A DNA stretch of 64,000 bases from Salinimicrobium terrae DSM 17865 (GCF_000424665.1 NZ_AUKI01000020.1:186001-250000); one strand, 5' to 3'. Counted from the first letter of the stretch, positions 9,086-19,761 are shown. Notes: generated by a model from the letters alone, not told the origin. Program-made: numbers and translations.

Positions 9086-9280
9086 CCTATTTGTTTTTGC
9101 TCGAGAAAACCTAAAAGCTTTTCCCGAAACGGCCGACAAATGTAAGACTTTTTTTAATAATCTAATTATCAACCTGTTAAACTTTAATCCCATAGAAATT
9201 CCTACAGGTTTGGACATTAAAGCATAGAACGTGCCAAAGAGGAAATTAGTATGACCTATAATCTTCTAAAGCTTAATTAT

Positions 9281-10324
9281 TTACCTTTTAATTTTTTGCT
9301 CATTAATCCACCGAATATAGGCTCTCTTATTGGCATTGTGCTGCGAGAGGGTTTTCCCAAACTTGTGGTAGCCAAAATTCTCCACATCGGCCACGAAATA
9401 AAAATAATCGTGATCCTCATAGTTTAGAACAGCATCAATTGAGGAAATATCGGGCATGGCTATGGGCCCGGGAGGAAGCTCTTTGTATTTATAGGTGTTG
9501 TATGGGGAGTCCAGGGTAAGATCTGCATACAAAACCCTCTTTATAATGGTATCAAAATTCTGTAATTTGTCCTTCAATGCATAGATCACCGTAGGATCTG
9601 CTTCCAGTTTCCAGCCGTCTTCTATCCTATTCATGTATACCCCGGCAACTTTGGGTCTTTCATCTACTTTTGCTGTTTCCTTTTGCACAATGGAAGCGAC
9701 CACCATTACTTCGTGGGGTGTGAGTCCTAACTCTTCCGCACGGGCCAGCCTTTTTTCTGTCCAGAAACGATCATATTCGGATTTCATTCGGTCACGAAAT
9801 TCTTCAGCAGAAGTATTCCAGAAAAACTCATACTTATTAGGAATGTACATGGAGAGGGCATTCCTTTCTCCAAAGCCATACTGTGTTAAAAAAGCAGAAT
9901 CCTTCATACTTTCCAAAAGATCTGTACTATCTGCTTCTATTTGGGAAGCTATTCTTCCTGCAAGATCCTCAAGCCTTTCCTGATTATTGAAAGTCACCCA
10001 CACAGGCTCATTAGTACTGCGGAGTGTATTTATAATCTCATTGTTGTTCATGCCCTTTTTAAGAATAAATCTTCCGGCTTTAATATTGTCCACATATCCC
10101 TTTTTTTGCGCCACAACTTCAAATTCCTCTTCGTTTTCAAGGTAAGGTTCCAGCAGCTCAAGTACCTGAGGATAAGTAGCACCGGTAGGCACATAAACTT
10201 CCACAGTTTCTTCAGAAAAAGCAGTGTTTGAAGAAAAGATAATATCATATATGTACCAGGAAAATCCTGCCAAACCAAGGATTCCCAAAAGGGCAATTAT
10301 TAATAAGATTTTTTTGATATACAT
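9281..10324 (-). CDS. mltG: Endolytic murein transglycosylase MltG
   Basis: MltG cleaves nascent glycan strands in the periplasm and terminates their growth. The 347-aa protein has one N-terminal membrane anchor (residues 5-27), a LysM-like subdomain, and the YceG catalytic domain with Glu216 in SIVQKETAK and the conserved EADPTVIYAL and SPYNTYKYKELPPGPI. Length and motifs fit a full gene. It follows the acetyltransferase gene after 2 bp and is part of the dapF-GNAT-mltG run. Confidence 0.95.
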   Translation of the reverse strand: MYIKKILLIIALLGILGLAGFSWYIYDIIFSSNTAFSEETVEVYVPTGATYPQVLELLEPYLENEEEFEVVAQKKGYVDNIKAGRFILKKGMNNNEIINTLRSTNEPVWVTFNNQERLEDLAGRIASQIEADSTDLLESMKDSAFLTQYGFGERNALSMYIPNKYEFFWNTSAEEFRDRMKSEYDRFWTEKRLARAEELGLTPHEVMVVASIVQKETAKVDERPKVAGVYMNRIEDGWKLEADPTVIYALKDKLQNFDTIIKRVLYADLTLDSPYNTYKYKELPPGPIAMPDISSIDAVLNYEDHDYFYFVADVENFGYHKFGKTLSQHNANKRAYIRWINEQKIKR

Positions 10325-10326
10325 TT

Positions 10327-10848
10327 TTAGTTGATCAATTGATACATAACTTCATTTTTATATTCTCCACCCACCAGATTCCAATCTTTTTTTGTTGCTG
10401 CTTTAAAAAATCCTGTTTTCTCGAACAGTAACTTACTCGAAATATTCTCGTCCCCCACATTTGCATAGACCTGATGCAGACCCAAATGTGCAAAACAGTA
10501 TTTACAAACCAGTTCCAAAGCCTGGGTGCCATAACCTTTAAGGCGGTTCCTTCTGTTAATAATCACGATGCCTAAAGCAGCACGCCGGTTTTTTGGATCA
10601 AAATCGAAAATATCAATAAAACCAACTGGCGCTCCTGCAATGTCACAAATAACCAGTCTTAGCTGTTTAATATCGTAAATATCTTTATGAGAATTCTCCA
10701 GATATTGCCTGAGAATGTAGCGGGAAAAAGGTACACTGGTAGCACTAACCTCCCAAAACTCCTCATTATTCTCCACTTCAAAAAGCAGATCGAGATCTTC
10801 AGGTTCCAACGCTCTTAAATAGACCAGATCTCCTTTTAAGGTTAACAT
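10327..10848 (-). CDS. GNAT family N-acetyltransferase (RimJ/RimL-like)
   Basis: A 173-aa acetyltransferase of the RimJ/RimL subgroup: the N-terminus LKGDLVYLRALEPEDLDLL, the acetyl-CoA loop RLKGYGTQAL, and the C-terminal LLFEKTGF. This subgroup includes ribosomal-protein N-terminal acetylases and spermidine acetylases, so the substrate is open. It overlaps the end of dapF by 7 bases and is 2 bp from mltG, so it is co-expressed with both. Confidence 0.9.
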   Translation of the reverse strand: MLTLKGDLVYLRALEPEDLDLLFEVENNEEFWEVSATSVPFSRYILRQYLENSHKDIYDIKQLRLVICDIAGAPVGFIDIFDFDPKNRRAALGIVIINRRNRLKGYGTQALELVCKYCFAHLGLHQVYANVGDENISSKLLFEKTGFFKAATKKDWNLVGGEYKNEVMYQLIN

Positions 10849-11630
10849 GTTATTTCTCCTTTAAAAACTTGTTTTGCAGGTCCCTTTAACCAAATGTTTC
10901 TATACCCGTCATCCAAAGCCTGAAAACTAACCTCCAGGTCACCGCCCGGTGTATTTAATTTAACAGTAGTTGAAGATGTCCTTCCCGAATGAAATGCAGC
11001 AAGAGCCACAGCTGTTACCCCTGTACCGCAGGAAAGGGTTTCACCTTCCACTCCCCTTTCATAAGTTCTCACTTTAAAATTACCCTTGTCTGTAGAAGAA
11101 ACAAAATTTACATTTGTTCCTCCCTGTGGATTATACTGTTGTGAATAACGTACTGCTGAACCTTCCTTTTTGACGTCTATCGAAGCCACGTTTTCTGAAA
11201 AAATGACATGATGAGGAGAGCCAGTGTTCAGAAATAATGCGTTACCGATTTTAGAAATAAAGTCTACGTTTGCCATTTTCAGGCCGACCAGGTCTTTTTC
11301 TATTACTGCTTCGTGAAAACCATCTATTGCAGTAAAAGCTGCCTTATGGGAAACTATTCCTAAAAATTTTGCAAAAGCAACCAGGCATCTTCCGCCGTTA
11401 CCACACATACTGCTCTCATTTCCATCGGCATTGAAATAAACCATTTCAAAATCTTCTCCTGTTTTAGCAGGCTTTTCCAGGAGGATAAGACCATCTGCTC
11501 CAATGCCAAATTTTCGGTCACAAAGAAAATTTATCAAAGTGGTATCATTTTTGGATAAAACCGAAGTACGGTTATCTACCATAATAAAATCATTTCCCGT
11601 ACCCTGATATTTAAAAAAGTTCAGTTTCAT
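10842..11630 (-). CDS. dapF: Diaminopimelate epimerase
   Basis: DapF interconverts LL- and meso-diaminopimelate for lysine and peptidoglycan synthesis. The 262-aa protein shows both catalytic cysteines, Cys76 in MCGNGGRC and Cys201 in SCGTGVTAVA, and the N-terminal KYQGTGNDF. I choose the ATG at 11630, not the longer frame to 11651, because a -7 element (TATCTTTG on this strand, 11649-11656) places the RNA start near 11644. It is the first gene of the dapF-GNAT-mltG operon, which groups cell-wall functions. Confidence 0.96.
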   Translation of the reverse strand: MKLNFFKYQGTGNDFIMVDNRTSVLSKNDTTLINFLCDRKFGIGADGLILLEKPAKTGEDFEMVYFNADGNESSMCGNGGRCLVAFAKFLGIVSHKAAFTAIDGFHEAVIEKDLVGLKMANVDFISKIGNALFLNTGSPHHVIFSENVASIDVKKEGSAVRYSQQYNPQGGTNVNFVSSTDKGNFKVRTYERGVEGETLSCGTGVTAVALAAFHSGRTSSTTVKLNTPGGDLEVSFQALDDGYRNIWLKGPAKQVFKGEITC

Positions 11631-11648
11631 CTGGCGATTTTGAGGGGT

Positions 11649-11656
11649 CAAAGATA
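11649..11656 (-). promoter_or_regulatory. -7 element for dapF operon (TATCTTTG)
   Basis: On the minus strand this reads TATCTTTG, a perfect TAnnTTTG match. The predicted RNA start is about 14 bases before the dapF ATG at 11630. No clear TTG -33 box is seen. Confidence 0.55.
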
Positions 11657-11763
11657 CAATAAAACATAAAAATCGGGAGCAGTTGAGTACAGGTATTACT
11701 ATGGAAGATTTGAACTAAAAACTTTAATTATTTGTTCCTCATTAACTAAAAAATATAAGAAAT

Positions 11764-13131
11764 ATGAAAAAAATCACAAGTTTTCTCATGATCTCGGTCT
11801 TAGGCGGAATTCTTACCCTTGGTGGATACGTGCTTTTTATTGAAGATGATACCATCTTCATTCAGGAAAGTTCCGGTATCCCCGCCTACACGCCGGTAAA
11901 TTTTAATTCGCTTCCTGCAGATGGTAATGTCGATTTTACAGAAGCAGCCAGCAAAACAGTCAACGCAGTTGTTCACGTCAAGAACGTAGGAACAGTTCGA
12001 CAATCTCCCTTTTCTTCCAGTACCGCTCAGGCCTTGCAGGGAGCCGGTAGTGGAGTAATTATTTCTCCGGATGGTTATATAGTAACAAATAACCACGTAA
12101 TCCAGAACGCAAGCCGCCTTCAGATAACTCTTAACAATAACCAGAACTACATGGCTGAAGTCATAGGAACCGACCCGACAACTGATATCGCCCTACTGAA
12201 AATTGATGCTGAAGATCTCGATTATCTGCCATTTGGGGATTCAGATAATGCACAAATTGGTGAATGGGTATTGGCAGTAGGAAATCCATTTAATCTTACC
12301 TCAACAGTAACCGCCGGAATTATTTCCGCAAAGTCACGGGACCTCGGAATGGATTCAAATGTCTCCTCTTTTATACAAACAGATGCAGCAGTTAATCCCG
12401 GAAACAGTGGAGGCGCATTGGTCAACACTTATGGTGAACTCATTGGTATTAACACAGCTATTACTTCTAAAACCGGAACTTACGTAGGATATGCCTTTGC
12501 GGTACCTTCCAACAACGCAAGAAAAATTGTTGAAGACATTCTTGAGTTTGGAGATGTACAACAGGGCATACTGGGAATTCGGGGAGTACAAGCTGCCAGG
12601 GTGCCAGGAGATTACAACCTAAATATTTCTGAAGGAGTTTATGTTGACCAGGTAGAAGACGGAAGTGGTGCAGATAAAGCAGGAATTAAATCGGGAGATA
12701 TCATCATCAGACTTGACGACGTAGAAATCCGGAAATTCTCGGATCTTACGGGTTATATTGGTTCTAAAAGACCGAATGATATTGTGAAGGTACAGGTCAT
12801 TCGAAGTGAAAAAATGAAAGAATTTGATGTTACTCTTACCAAAAAAGCTGACGTCTATCAAATAAAGGTAATAGGCCTTGAAGTAACTAACGCCACGGCT
12901 GAAGATCTTAAACAAAAGAATGTAAAGAATGGTGTGAAGATTACAAGAGGTCTAACCCCTCAAATGCAGAATGAACAACTTTACGGTACTATTATTACCG
13001 CTATTGATAACATTCCGGTAAAGAATGTTGAGGATGTTGAAAGAATAATGACCCAACGATCTTCCCATGACCCCATAACTGTCACATTTATAACTCCTGA
13101 TGGTGAAAAACAAAAATATGTTTGGAGATAA
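11764..13131 (+). CDS. Deg/HtrA-type periplasmic serine protease with two PDZ domains
   Basis: A 455-aa trypsin-like protease/chaperone of the DegP/DegQ family that handles misfolded envelope proteins. An N-terminal hydrophobic segment (residues 5-25) exports or anchors it. The triad is His111 (TNNHV), Asp141 (TTDIALLK) and Ser215 (GNSGGAL). Two PDZ domains follow, about residues 262-350 and 370-450. The gene stands alone between dapF (divergent) and gap and ends at a clear hairpin terminator. Confidence 0.95.
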   Translation: MKKITSFLMISVLGGILTLGGYVLFIEDDTIFIQESSGIPAYTPVNFNSLPADGNVDFTEAASKTVNAVVHVKNVGTVRQSPFSSSTAQALQGAGSGVIISPDGYIVTNNHVIQNASRLQITLNNNQNYMAEVIGTDPTTDIALLKIDAEDLDYLPFGDSDNAQIGEWVLAVGNPFNLTSTVTAGIISAKSRDLGMDSNVSSFIQTDAAVNPGNSGGALVNTYGELIGINTAITSKTGTYVGYAFAVPSNNARKIVEDILEFGDVQQGILGIRGVQAARVPGDYNLNISEGVYVDQVEDGSGADKAGIKSGDIIIRLDDVEIRKFSDLTGYIGSKRPNDIVKVQVIRSEKMKEFDVTLTKKADVYQIKVIGLEVTNATAEDLKQKNVKNGVKITRGLTPQMQNEQLYGTIITAIDNIPVKNVEDVERIMTQRSSHDPITVTFITPDGEKQKYVWR

Positions 13132-13152
13132 GTTTCAAGTTTAAATGAATAG

Positions 13153-13184
13153 AAAATACCTGCTAAAAAAGCAGGTATTTTTTG
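13153..13184 (+). terminator. Intrinsic terminator of the Deg protease gene
   Basis: Stem AAAATACCTGCT / AGCAGGTATTTT with a 5-base A loop, followed by a T run. It lies 22 bp after the protease stop codon. Confidence 0.85.
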
Positions 13185-13217
13185 TTAAAATATTTTTACG
13201 AAAACGTTTGAAATATA

Positions 13218-13225
13218 TACTTTTG
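13218..13225 (+). promoter_or_regulatory. -7 element for gap (TACTTTTG)
   Basis: Perfect TAnnTTTG match 35 bp before the gap ATG. A small palindrome AAACGTTT lies about 10 bp upstream. No TTG box is visible at the usual distance. Confidence 0.6.
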
Positions 13226-13259
13226 CTCCAGTTTTTAAAAGCAACACAATAAAGAAAAA

Positions 13260-14708
13260 ATGAATTCCAACGAAGTCTACGAAAAAGAATTATCCTTTCA
13301 GGCAGATCGTCGCAGGGCGGCAGTCCAATTTATTAGAACAGTAAGTGATTTATGGTACGACAAATCTATTGAACTGGTTTTATTTAGAAATCAATTAATA
13401 GACCGCAATGTCAGTGATATCCTGGACCTGCACGAATATGCAGGTGAATTTGTACAAAAGCCAATATCTATTTTTGATTCGGTTGAAATTGCTGAAGCCA
13501 TACAAAGATTGGATTTCCCCCCAGCAAAGCTTGATATTGGAAAGCTGACCTATGAATACCATTTGGATGGTGAGAAATCCTCAAATGCAACAGCTTTTGT
13601 TTCAGGAAGATTGAAAGACGCAAAAAAGGTTGATGAGCCTACCCCAAAAGATGTAGTGCTGTATGGCTTTGGACGCATTGGAAGATTAGTTGCCCGGGAA
13701 CTTATGACACGCACAGGTAAAGGAAGCCAGTTGAGGCTTAGGGGAATCGTTACCCGCGGGAAAATTGATGAGACGGTCCTGGCAAAAAGAGCCAGTCTTC
13801 TAAAAAATGATTCTGTGCATGGAAATTTTTCAGGAACTGTTTCTTACAATGTTGAAAAAAAATGTCTTATAGTTAATGGCACCACAGTTCACATGATTTC
13901 GGCAAATGAACCCGAAGAAGTAGATTATACCTCCTACGGAATTAATGATGCACTGGTAATAGACAATACCGGAGCTTTTAGAGACCAGGAGGCCCTTAGC
14001 AGACATCTAAGCTCAAAAGGAGCTTCAAAAGTCTTACTAACTGCCCCTGGAAAAGGTATTCCCAACATTGTACATGGGGTAAATCACCTGGAGTACAATC
14101 CCGATGATGTTTCTATTTTCTCGGCGGCATCATGTACAACAAATGCCATCACTCCTGTTTTAAAAGCTGTGCAGGATTCCCTGGGTGTAGTTCACGGACA
14201 CCTGGAAACCATTCATGCCTATACAAATGACCAGAACCTGGTTGATAATATGCACAAGAAGTACAGGAGAGGACGTGCTGCCGCCCTTAACATGGTAATT
14301 ACCGAAACAGGAGCAGGCAAAGCCGTGTCTAAAGCGCTTCCGGTATTTGAAGGTAAACTTACCTCTAATGCAATTCGCGTTCCTGTGCCAAATGGTTCTC
14401 TTGCGATCCTTAATCTGGAAGTGGAAACTTCCACCTCCCGCGAAGGAGTAAATGACATTCTGAAAAAATATGCTCTGGAGGGCGATCTGGTCGAACAGAT
14501 CAAGTACTCTATAGATAATGAACTTGTTTCCACCGATATTATGGGTTCTGCCCAACCCTCTATTTATGACAGTAATGCCACAATAGTTTCCGGAGATGGA
14601 AAAAACATATTACTATATGTTTGGTACGACAATGAATACGGCTACAGCCATCAGGTTATAAGGTTGGCAAAATATATCGCTAAGGTAAGAAGATATACTT
14701 ATTATTAA
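13260..14708 (+). CDS. gap: Glyceraldehyde-3-phosphate dehydrogenase, long form
   Basis: This enzyme oxidises glyceraldehyde-3-phosphate to 1,3-bisphosphoglycerate, or runs in reverse. At 482 aa it is far longer than the usual 335 aa: an N-terminal extension of about 130 residues precedes the Rossmann motif GFGRIGR (136-142). The catalytic Cys292 sits in SCTTNAITP. Long forms of this kind are known in Bacteroidota and some other bacteria, where they often act alongside a normal GAPDH, possibly in gluconeogenesis. The cofactor preference is not clear from sequence. It has its own promoter and terminator. Confidence 0.95.
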   Translation: MNSNEVYEKELSFQADRRRAAVQFIRTVSDLWYDKSIELVLFRNQLIDRNVSDILDLHEYAGEFVQKPISIFDSVEIAEAIQRLDFPPAKLDIGKLTYEYHLDGEKSSNATAFVSGRLKDAKKVDEPTPKDVVLYGFGRIGRLVARELMTRTGKGSQLRLRGIVTRGKIDETVLAKRASLLKNDSVHGNFSGTVSYNVEKKCLIVNGTTVHMISANEPEEVDYTSYGINDALVIDNTGAFRDQEALSRHLSSKGASKVLLTAPGKGIPNIVHGVNHLEYNPDDVSIFSAASCTTNAITPVLKAVQDSLGVVHGHLETIHAYTNDQNLVDNMHKKYRRGRAAALNMVITETGAGKAVSKALPVFEGKLTSNAIRVPVPNGSLAILNLEVETSTSREGVNDILKKYALEGDLVEQIKYSIDNELVSTDIMGSAQPSIYDSNATIVSGDGKNILLYVWYDNEYGYSHQVIRLAKYIAKVRRYTYY

Positions 14709-14732
14709 TTGTTAGTTTAGTTAGTTAACCTG

Positions 14733-14760
14733 CCCGTCATCCTCTGGTGACGGGTTTTTT
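14733..14760 (+). terminator. Intrinsic terminator of gap
   Basis: Stem CCCGTCA / TGACGGG with an 8-base loop followed by six T. It begins 24 bp after the gap stop codon. Confidence 0.88.
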
Positions 14761-14857
14761 ATTTCCTGGGGTTCAAGACTCTGCCCGCGCTCCTTAGGTT
14801 TCCAAAAAATTAACTAAAAAGTTCTTCAGTTGCAGGACCGTCAACCGGATTATTGTA

Positions 14858-14865
14858 TAATTTTG
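14858..14865 (+). promoter_or_regulatory. -7 element upstream of the coiled-coil gene/trmD (TAATTTTG)
   Basis: Perfect TAnnTTTG match. A TTG lies at 14830-14832, 25 bp away, slightly longer than the usual spacing. The predicted leader of about 115 bases holds a perfect palindrome at 14907-14929. Confidence 0.5.
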
Positions 14866-14906
14866 CCACCTCTTTTCCTATGCCCGTTTAGACACAGAAA
14901 GTTAAA

Positions 14907-14929
14907 AGAGAAAATTTAAAATTTTCTCT
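14907..14929. repeat. Perfect 11-bp inverted repeat in leader region
   Basis: AGAGAAAATTT - A - AAATTTTCTCT. It lies between the -7 element and the start of the coiled-coil protein gene. It may be an operator or an RNA hairpin; no T run follows, so it is not a standard terminator. Confidence 0.6.
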
Positions 14930-14983
14930 ACAATAACAATTATAGGGGTTCGTTGTGATTATGACCAAGAAATTATACTTGCT

Positions 14984-15565
14984 ATGAAGAAGATTATATT
15001 TGCCGCTTTTATTTTATTTACTGTTAACACAACAGTAGCACAAACTCCGGGGGAAACCACTATTGCTGAAAAATTTCAGGAATTAATTACCAGCTCCAAT
15101 AATTTTAAGGGTTATAAAGTGGTTGATACAGATCAACTCACCACCTTACAGGAATTGACCTCAAACAGGATCACAGAACTTAAAGAAGAAATAGCTTCTT
15201 CCCAGGATGCATTCCAAGCTCAGGAAGCTGAAATTAAGGAACTACAGGCCCAACTGGAAGGTTTTCAGGAACAGTTAACTGCTGTAACCGCTCAAAAAGA
15301 TGAAATATCTTTTTTGGGAATGTCATTTAGCAAAGCCACCTACAACACAATGATGTGGAGCCTGGCGGGAATATTGATTCTGGCGCTGGTCTTGTTTGTG
15401 GTGAGATTCAAGAGAAGTCATGTCCACACCACAGAAGCCCGTAAAAACCTGGCAGAACTGGAAAAGGAATTCGATGCCTACAGAGCGAAGGCTTTGGAAA
15501 AAGAGCAGCGTCTGGGAAGGCTTTTACAGGATGAGAAGAACAAGCAGCTTAAAGTTGCTAAATAA
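14984..15565 (+). CDS. Membrane-anchored coiled-coil protein of unknown function upstream of trmD
   Basis: The 193-aa protein has a signal peptide (residues 1-19, cut likely after TVAQ), a long Glu/Gln-rich coiled coil (about 45-105), one membrane helix (122-143, MWSLAGILILALVLFVVRF region) and a second charged coiled coil to the end. I recognise no enzyme domain. From general knowledge, flavobacterial homologues beside trmD are sometimes labelled tRNA (guanine-N1)-methyltransferase; nothing in this sequence supports that, and trmD itself is the next gene. It could be an envelope scaffold or tether. Confidence 0.85.
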   Translation: MKKIIFAAFILFTVNTTVAQTPGETTIAEKFQELITSSNNFKGYKVVDTDQLTTLQELTSNRITELKEEIASSQDAFQAQEAEIKELQAQLEGFQEQLTAVTAQKDEISFLGMSFSKATYNTMMWSLAGILILALVLFVVRFKRSHVHTTEARKNLAELEKEFDAYRAKALEKEQRLGRLLQDEKNKQLKVAK

Positions 15566-15633
15566 CAGTTCTTCCCTTTTGTTGCTAATAACTAACTTTA
15601 CAGCGTTATATTCTGCCTGTAAAATTCCGTCTC

Positions 15634-16320
15634 ATGAGACTTGATATAATTACTGTTGTCCCTGAAATTTTAAGAAGCCCTTTTGAGGCATCTATTCTTA
15701 AAAGAGCAATTGAAAAAGGCCATGTGGAGATCCACCTTCACAATCTACGGGATTACGTGACAGATAATTATAAACAAATTGACGATTACCAGTATGGAGG
15801 AGGTGCAGGAATGGTCATGATGATTGAACCCATTGACAAATGCATACAGGGTTTGAAAGCAGAAAGGGATTATGATGAAGTTATTTATATGACCCCCGAT
15901 GGTGAAACTCTTAAACAAGGAATTGCCAATGAACTCTCTTTAAAAGAAAATCTCATTATTCTTTGCGGCCATTATAAAGGAGTGGACCAAAGAGTGCGGG
16001 ATCATTTTATTACCAGGGAAATTTCAATAGGGGATTATGTTCTCTCGGGTGGAGAACTGGGAGCAGCAATACTTTGTGATACCATTATAAGACTACTTCC
16101 AGGGGTTCTTGGCAATGAAACTTCGGCGCTAACAGATTCTTTTCAGGATAATTTACTTGCCCCGCCAATTTACACCCGCCCTGCCGAATATAAAGGCTGG
16201 AAAGTACCGGAAATACTCACTTCCGGAAACACGCCAAAGATTGAAGAATGGCGGGAAGAGCAGGCTTATGCCCGAACTTTAGTTCTGAGGCCAGACCTTT
16301 TAAATGAAGAAGAAAAATAA
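15634..16320 (+). CDS. trmD: tRNA (guanosine(37)-N1)-methyltransferase TrmD
   Basis: TrmD methylates G37 next to the anticodon and prevents frameshifting. The 228-aa SPOUT enzyme begins [11 protein letters not shown] and shows [11 protein letters not shown], the SAM-knot [12 protein letters not shown], and [16 protein letters not shown]. Length and motifs are complete. It follows the coiled-coil gene after 68 bp and precedes rplS. The trmD-rplS order is widely conserved, although here rplS also has its own promoter. Confidence 0.97.
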   Translation: MRLDIITVVPEILRSPFEASILKRAIEKGHVEIHLHNLRDYVTDNYKQIDDYQYGGGAGMVMMIEPIDKCIQGLKAERDYDEVIYMTPDGETLKQGIANELSLKENLIILCGHYKGVDQRVRDHFITREISIGDYVLSGGELGAAILCDTIIRLLPGVLGNETSALTDSFQDNLLAPPIYTRPAEYKGWKVPEILTSGNTPKIEEWREEQAYARTLVLRPDLLNEEEK

Positions 16321-16354
16321 ATAAAAGGTTTCTTTTTAGAATCATAAAAATTAT

Positions 16355-16362
16355 TACTTTTG
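16355..16362 (+). promoter_or_regulatory. -7 element for rplS (TACTTTTG)
   Basis: Perfect TAnnTTTG match, 75 bp before the rplS ATG. The predicted 5' leader of about 70 bases could allow autogenous control, but no specific structure was found. Confidence 0.6.
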
Positions 16363-16436
16363 CACACGTTTCTGAACCAACCTCTGGCGATCTCCGTGAA
16401 TGTTGTTTTAGACTTTATTTTTAAACCATTTTAGAC

Positions 16437-16787
16437 ATGGAGTCCTTAATTAAATTTGTACAAGACGAATTTGTAACAAGAAAAGATTTCCCGGAATTTT
16501 CAGCGGGAGATACTATTACTGTTTATTATGAAATTACAGAGGGTCAAAAAACCCGTACCCAGTTCTTTCGTGGAGTTGTTATTCAAAAAAGAGGAACAGG
16601 AGCTTCTCAAACCTTTACTATTCGTAAGATGAGTGGAACTGTAGGTGTGGAGCGTATCTTCCCACTTAACCTTCCTGCCCTTCAAAAGATCGAGATCAAT
16701 AAGCGCGGTAAAGTCCGTAGAGCCAGAATCTACTACTTTAGAGAACTTACCGGTAAAAAAGCTCGTATTAAAGAAAGAAGAAGATAA
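16437..16787 (+). CDS. rplS: 50S ribosomal protein L19
   Basis: A 116-aa L19 protein at the 30S-50S interface. It carries the family pattern FSAGDTITVYYEITEG near the N-terminus, FRGVVIQKRGTG, TIRKMSG and the basic C-terminus ending RIKERRR. It follows trmD by 116 bp with its own -7 element, and a strong hairpin terminator lies 24 bp after the stop. Confidence 0.97.
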   Translation: MESLIKFVQDEFVTRKDFPEFSAGDTITVYYEITEGQKTRTQFFRGVVIQKRGTGASQTFTIRKMSGTVGVERIFPLNLPALQKIEINKRGKVRRARIYYFRELTGKKARIKERRR

Positions 16788-16805
16788 TCTTTCAATATAC
16801 CGTTC

Positions 16806-16834
16806 AAAAAAGCCTCATTTATTGAGGCTTTTTT
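16806..16834 (+). terminator. Intrinsic terminator of rplS
   Basis: Stem AGCCTCA / TGAGGCT with a TTTAT loop, flanked by an A run and a T run. Confidence 0.88.
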
Positions 16835-17055
16835 ATTAATTATAATTTTAGGATATTTTTATAACTACCTGGCTACAAAATACTTGTGGGAGTAAAATTT
16901 CTTTCGTAAATTTAATACAGAGTTTAAAGTTAAAGAATGTCGAAAGGAGTTCTTCTTGAAAACTCGATGTAGAGCAAAAGATCTTTACATAGGTTTTTAT
17001 CATTTTGAACAACAATATGCAGGACATAGTTGGTTTAATTCGGTAAAAACGTTTT

Positions 17056-17217
17056 GGATGATTTACACACACTCTTTTGGGAAATGTAAATCGATCCAGT
17101 TGAAATAACAGCTTGTTTGTGAAATTTAGATTTCACTTAAGAATGTAAAAGTTCAGCAAAGACCTGTTATTTCATCAGAGCCATTTCATTATGAAAATAG
17201 TGAAATGGCTTTTTTTT
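17056..17217 (+). ncRNA. Candidate structured small RNA with intrinsic terminator
   Basis: Three consecutive helices are visible. Helix 1: GGAT-GATTTACA (17056-17067) pairs with TGTAAATC-G-GATCC (17085-17097), 12 bp with one bulged G. Helix 2: TGAAATAACAG (17101-17111) pairs with CTGTTATTTCA (17164-17174), enclosing a small hairpin TGAAAT-TTAG-ATTTCA (17120-17135). Helix 3: AGCCATTTCA (17179-17188) pairs with TGAAATGGCT (17201-17210), followed by eight T, an intrinsic terminator. A weak -7 element (TCATTTTG, 17000-17007) would start the RNA near 17012. No supported reading frame lies here. It may be an independent sRNA, or a leader of icd that ends early. Confidence 0.62.
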
Positions 17218-17249
17218 GCACTATTTAAGCCTTTTCCCGACACTATCTT

Positions 17250-17257
17250 AACCTTTG
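17250..17257 (+). promoter_or_regulatory. Possible -7 element for icd (AACCTTTG)
   Basis: One mismatch to TAnnTTTG. It lies downstream of the terminator at 17179-17217 and 67 bp before icd, so icd may be transcribed independently of the structured RNA. Confidence 0.35.
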
Positions 17258-17314
17258 CACCTGTGAAATAAGCTTTAAAAATGGTAAATTGCAGACTCTT
17301 GATCAAAAAATTAA

Positions 17315-19546
<2,232 letters not shown>

Positions 19547-19570
19547 TAGATTTTCATATATTATAAATAG

Positions 19571-19598
19571 AAAAGAGTTGGCTAACCGGCTCTTTTTT
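19571..19598 (+). terminator. Intrinsic terminator of icd
   Basis: Stem AAGAGTTGG / CCGGCTCTT (two G-U pairs) with a CTAA loop and a T run. Confidence 0.8.
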
Positions 19599-19629
19599 AC
19601 ATAAAAGAACTGTAGAGTTATAACTAAAC

Positions 19630-19658
19630 AGGTGTCAAAAATGTTATTTTTGACACCT
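19630..19658. repeat. Perfect 13-bp inverted repeat containing the AAAAATG-ATTTTT motif
   Basis: AGGTGTCAAAAAT - GTT - ATTTTTGACACCT, between icd and oxyR. It resembles a hairpin terminator but is followed by GTTTAATTT rather than a clean T run. It is the strongest copy of a near-palindrome that recurs in the window. Confidence 0.6.
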
Positions 19659-19753
19659 GTTTAATTTCAGGTCTAATGAAGGTTAAGTTCTTTTCTGAAC
19701 CATCAGGTATAAGTAAATCACGACTTTTTTTTAATATCTATAGAAAAAATAAA

Positions 19754-19761
19754 TACTTTTG
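19754..19761 (+). promoter_or_regulatory. -7 element for oxyR (TACTTTTG)
   Basis: Perfect TAnnTTTG match 24 bp before the oxyR ATG, giving a leader of about 19 bases. Confidence 0.6.

Noticed and set aside
16848-17072. 74-codon minus-strand frame in the rplS-icd gap
   Set aside because: No signal, motif or homologue recognised, and it ends inside the candidate structured RNA region; AT-rich chance frame.
19630-19658. Second terminator of icd
   Set aside because: Although a strong hairpin, it lacks a clean T run and follows a better terminator at 19571-19598.
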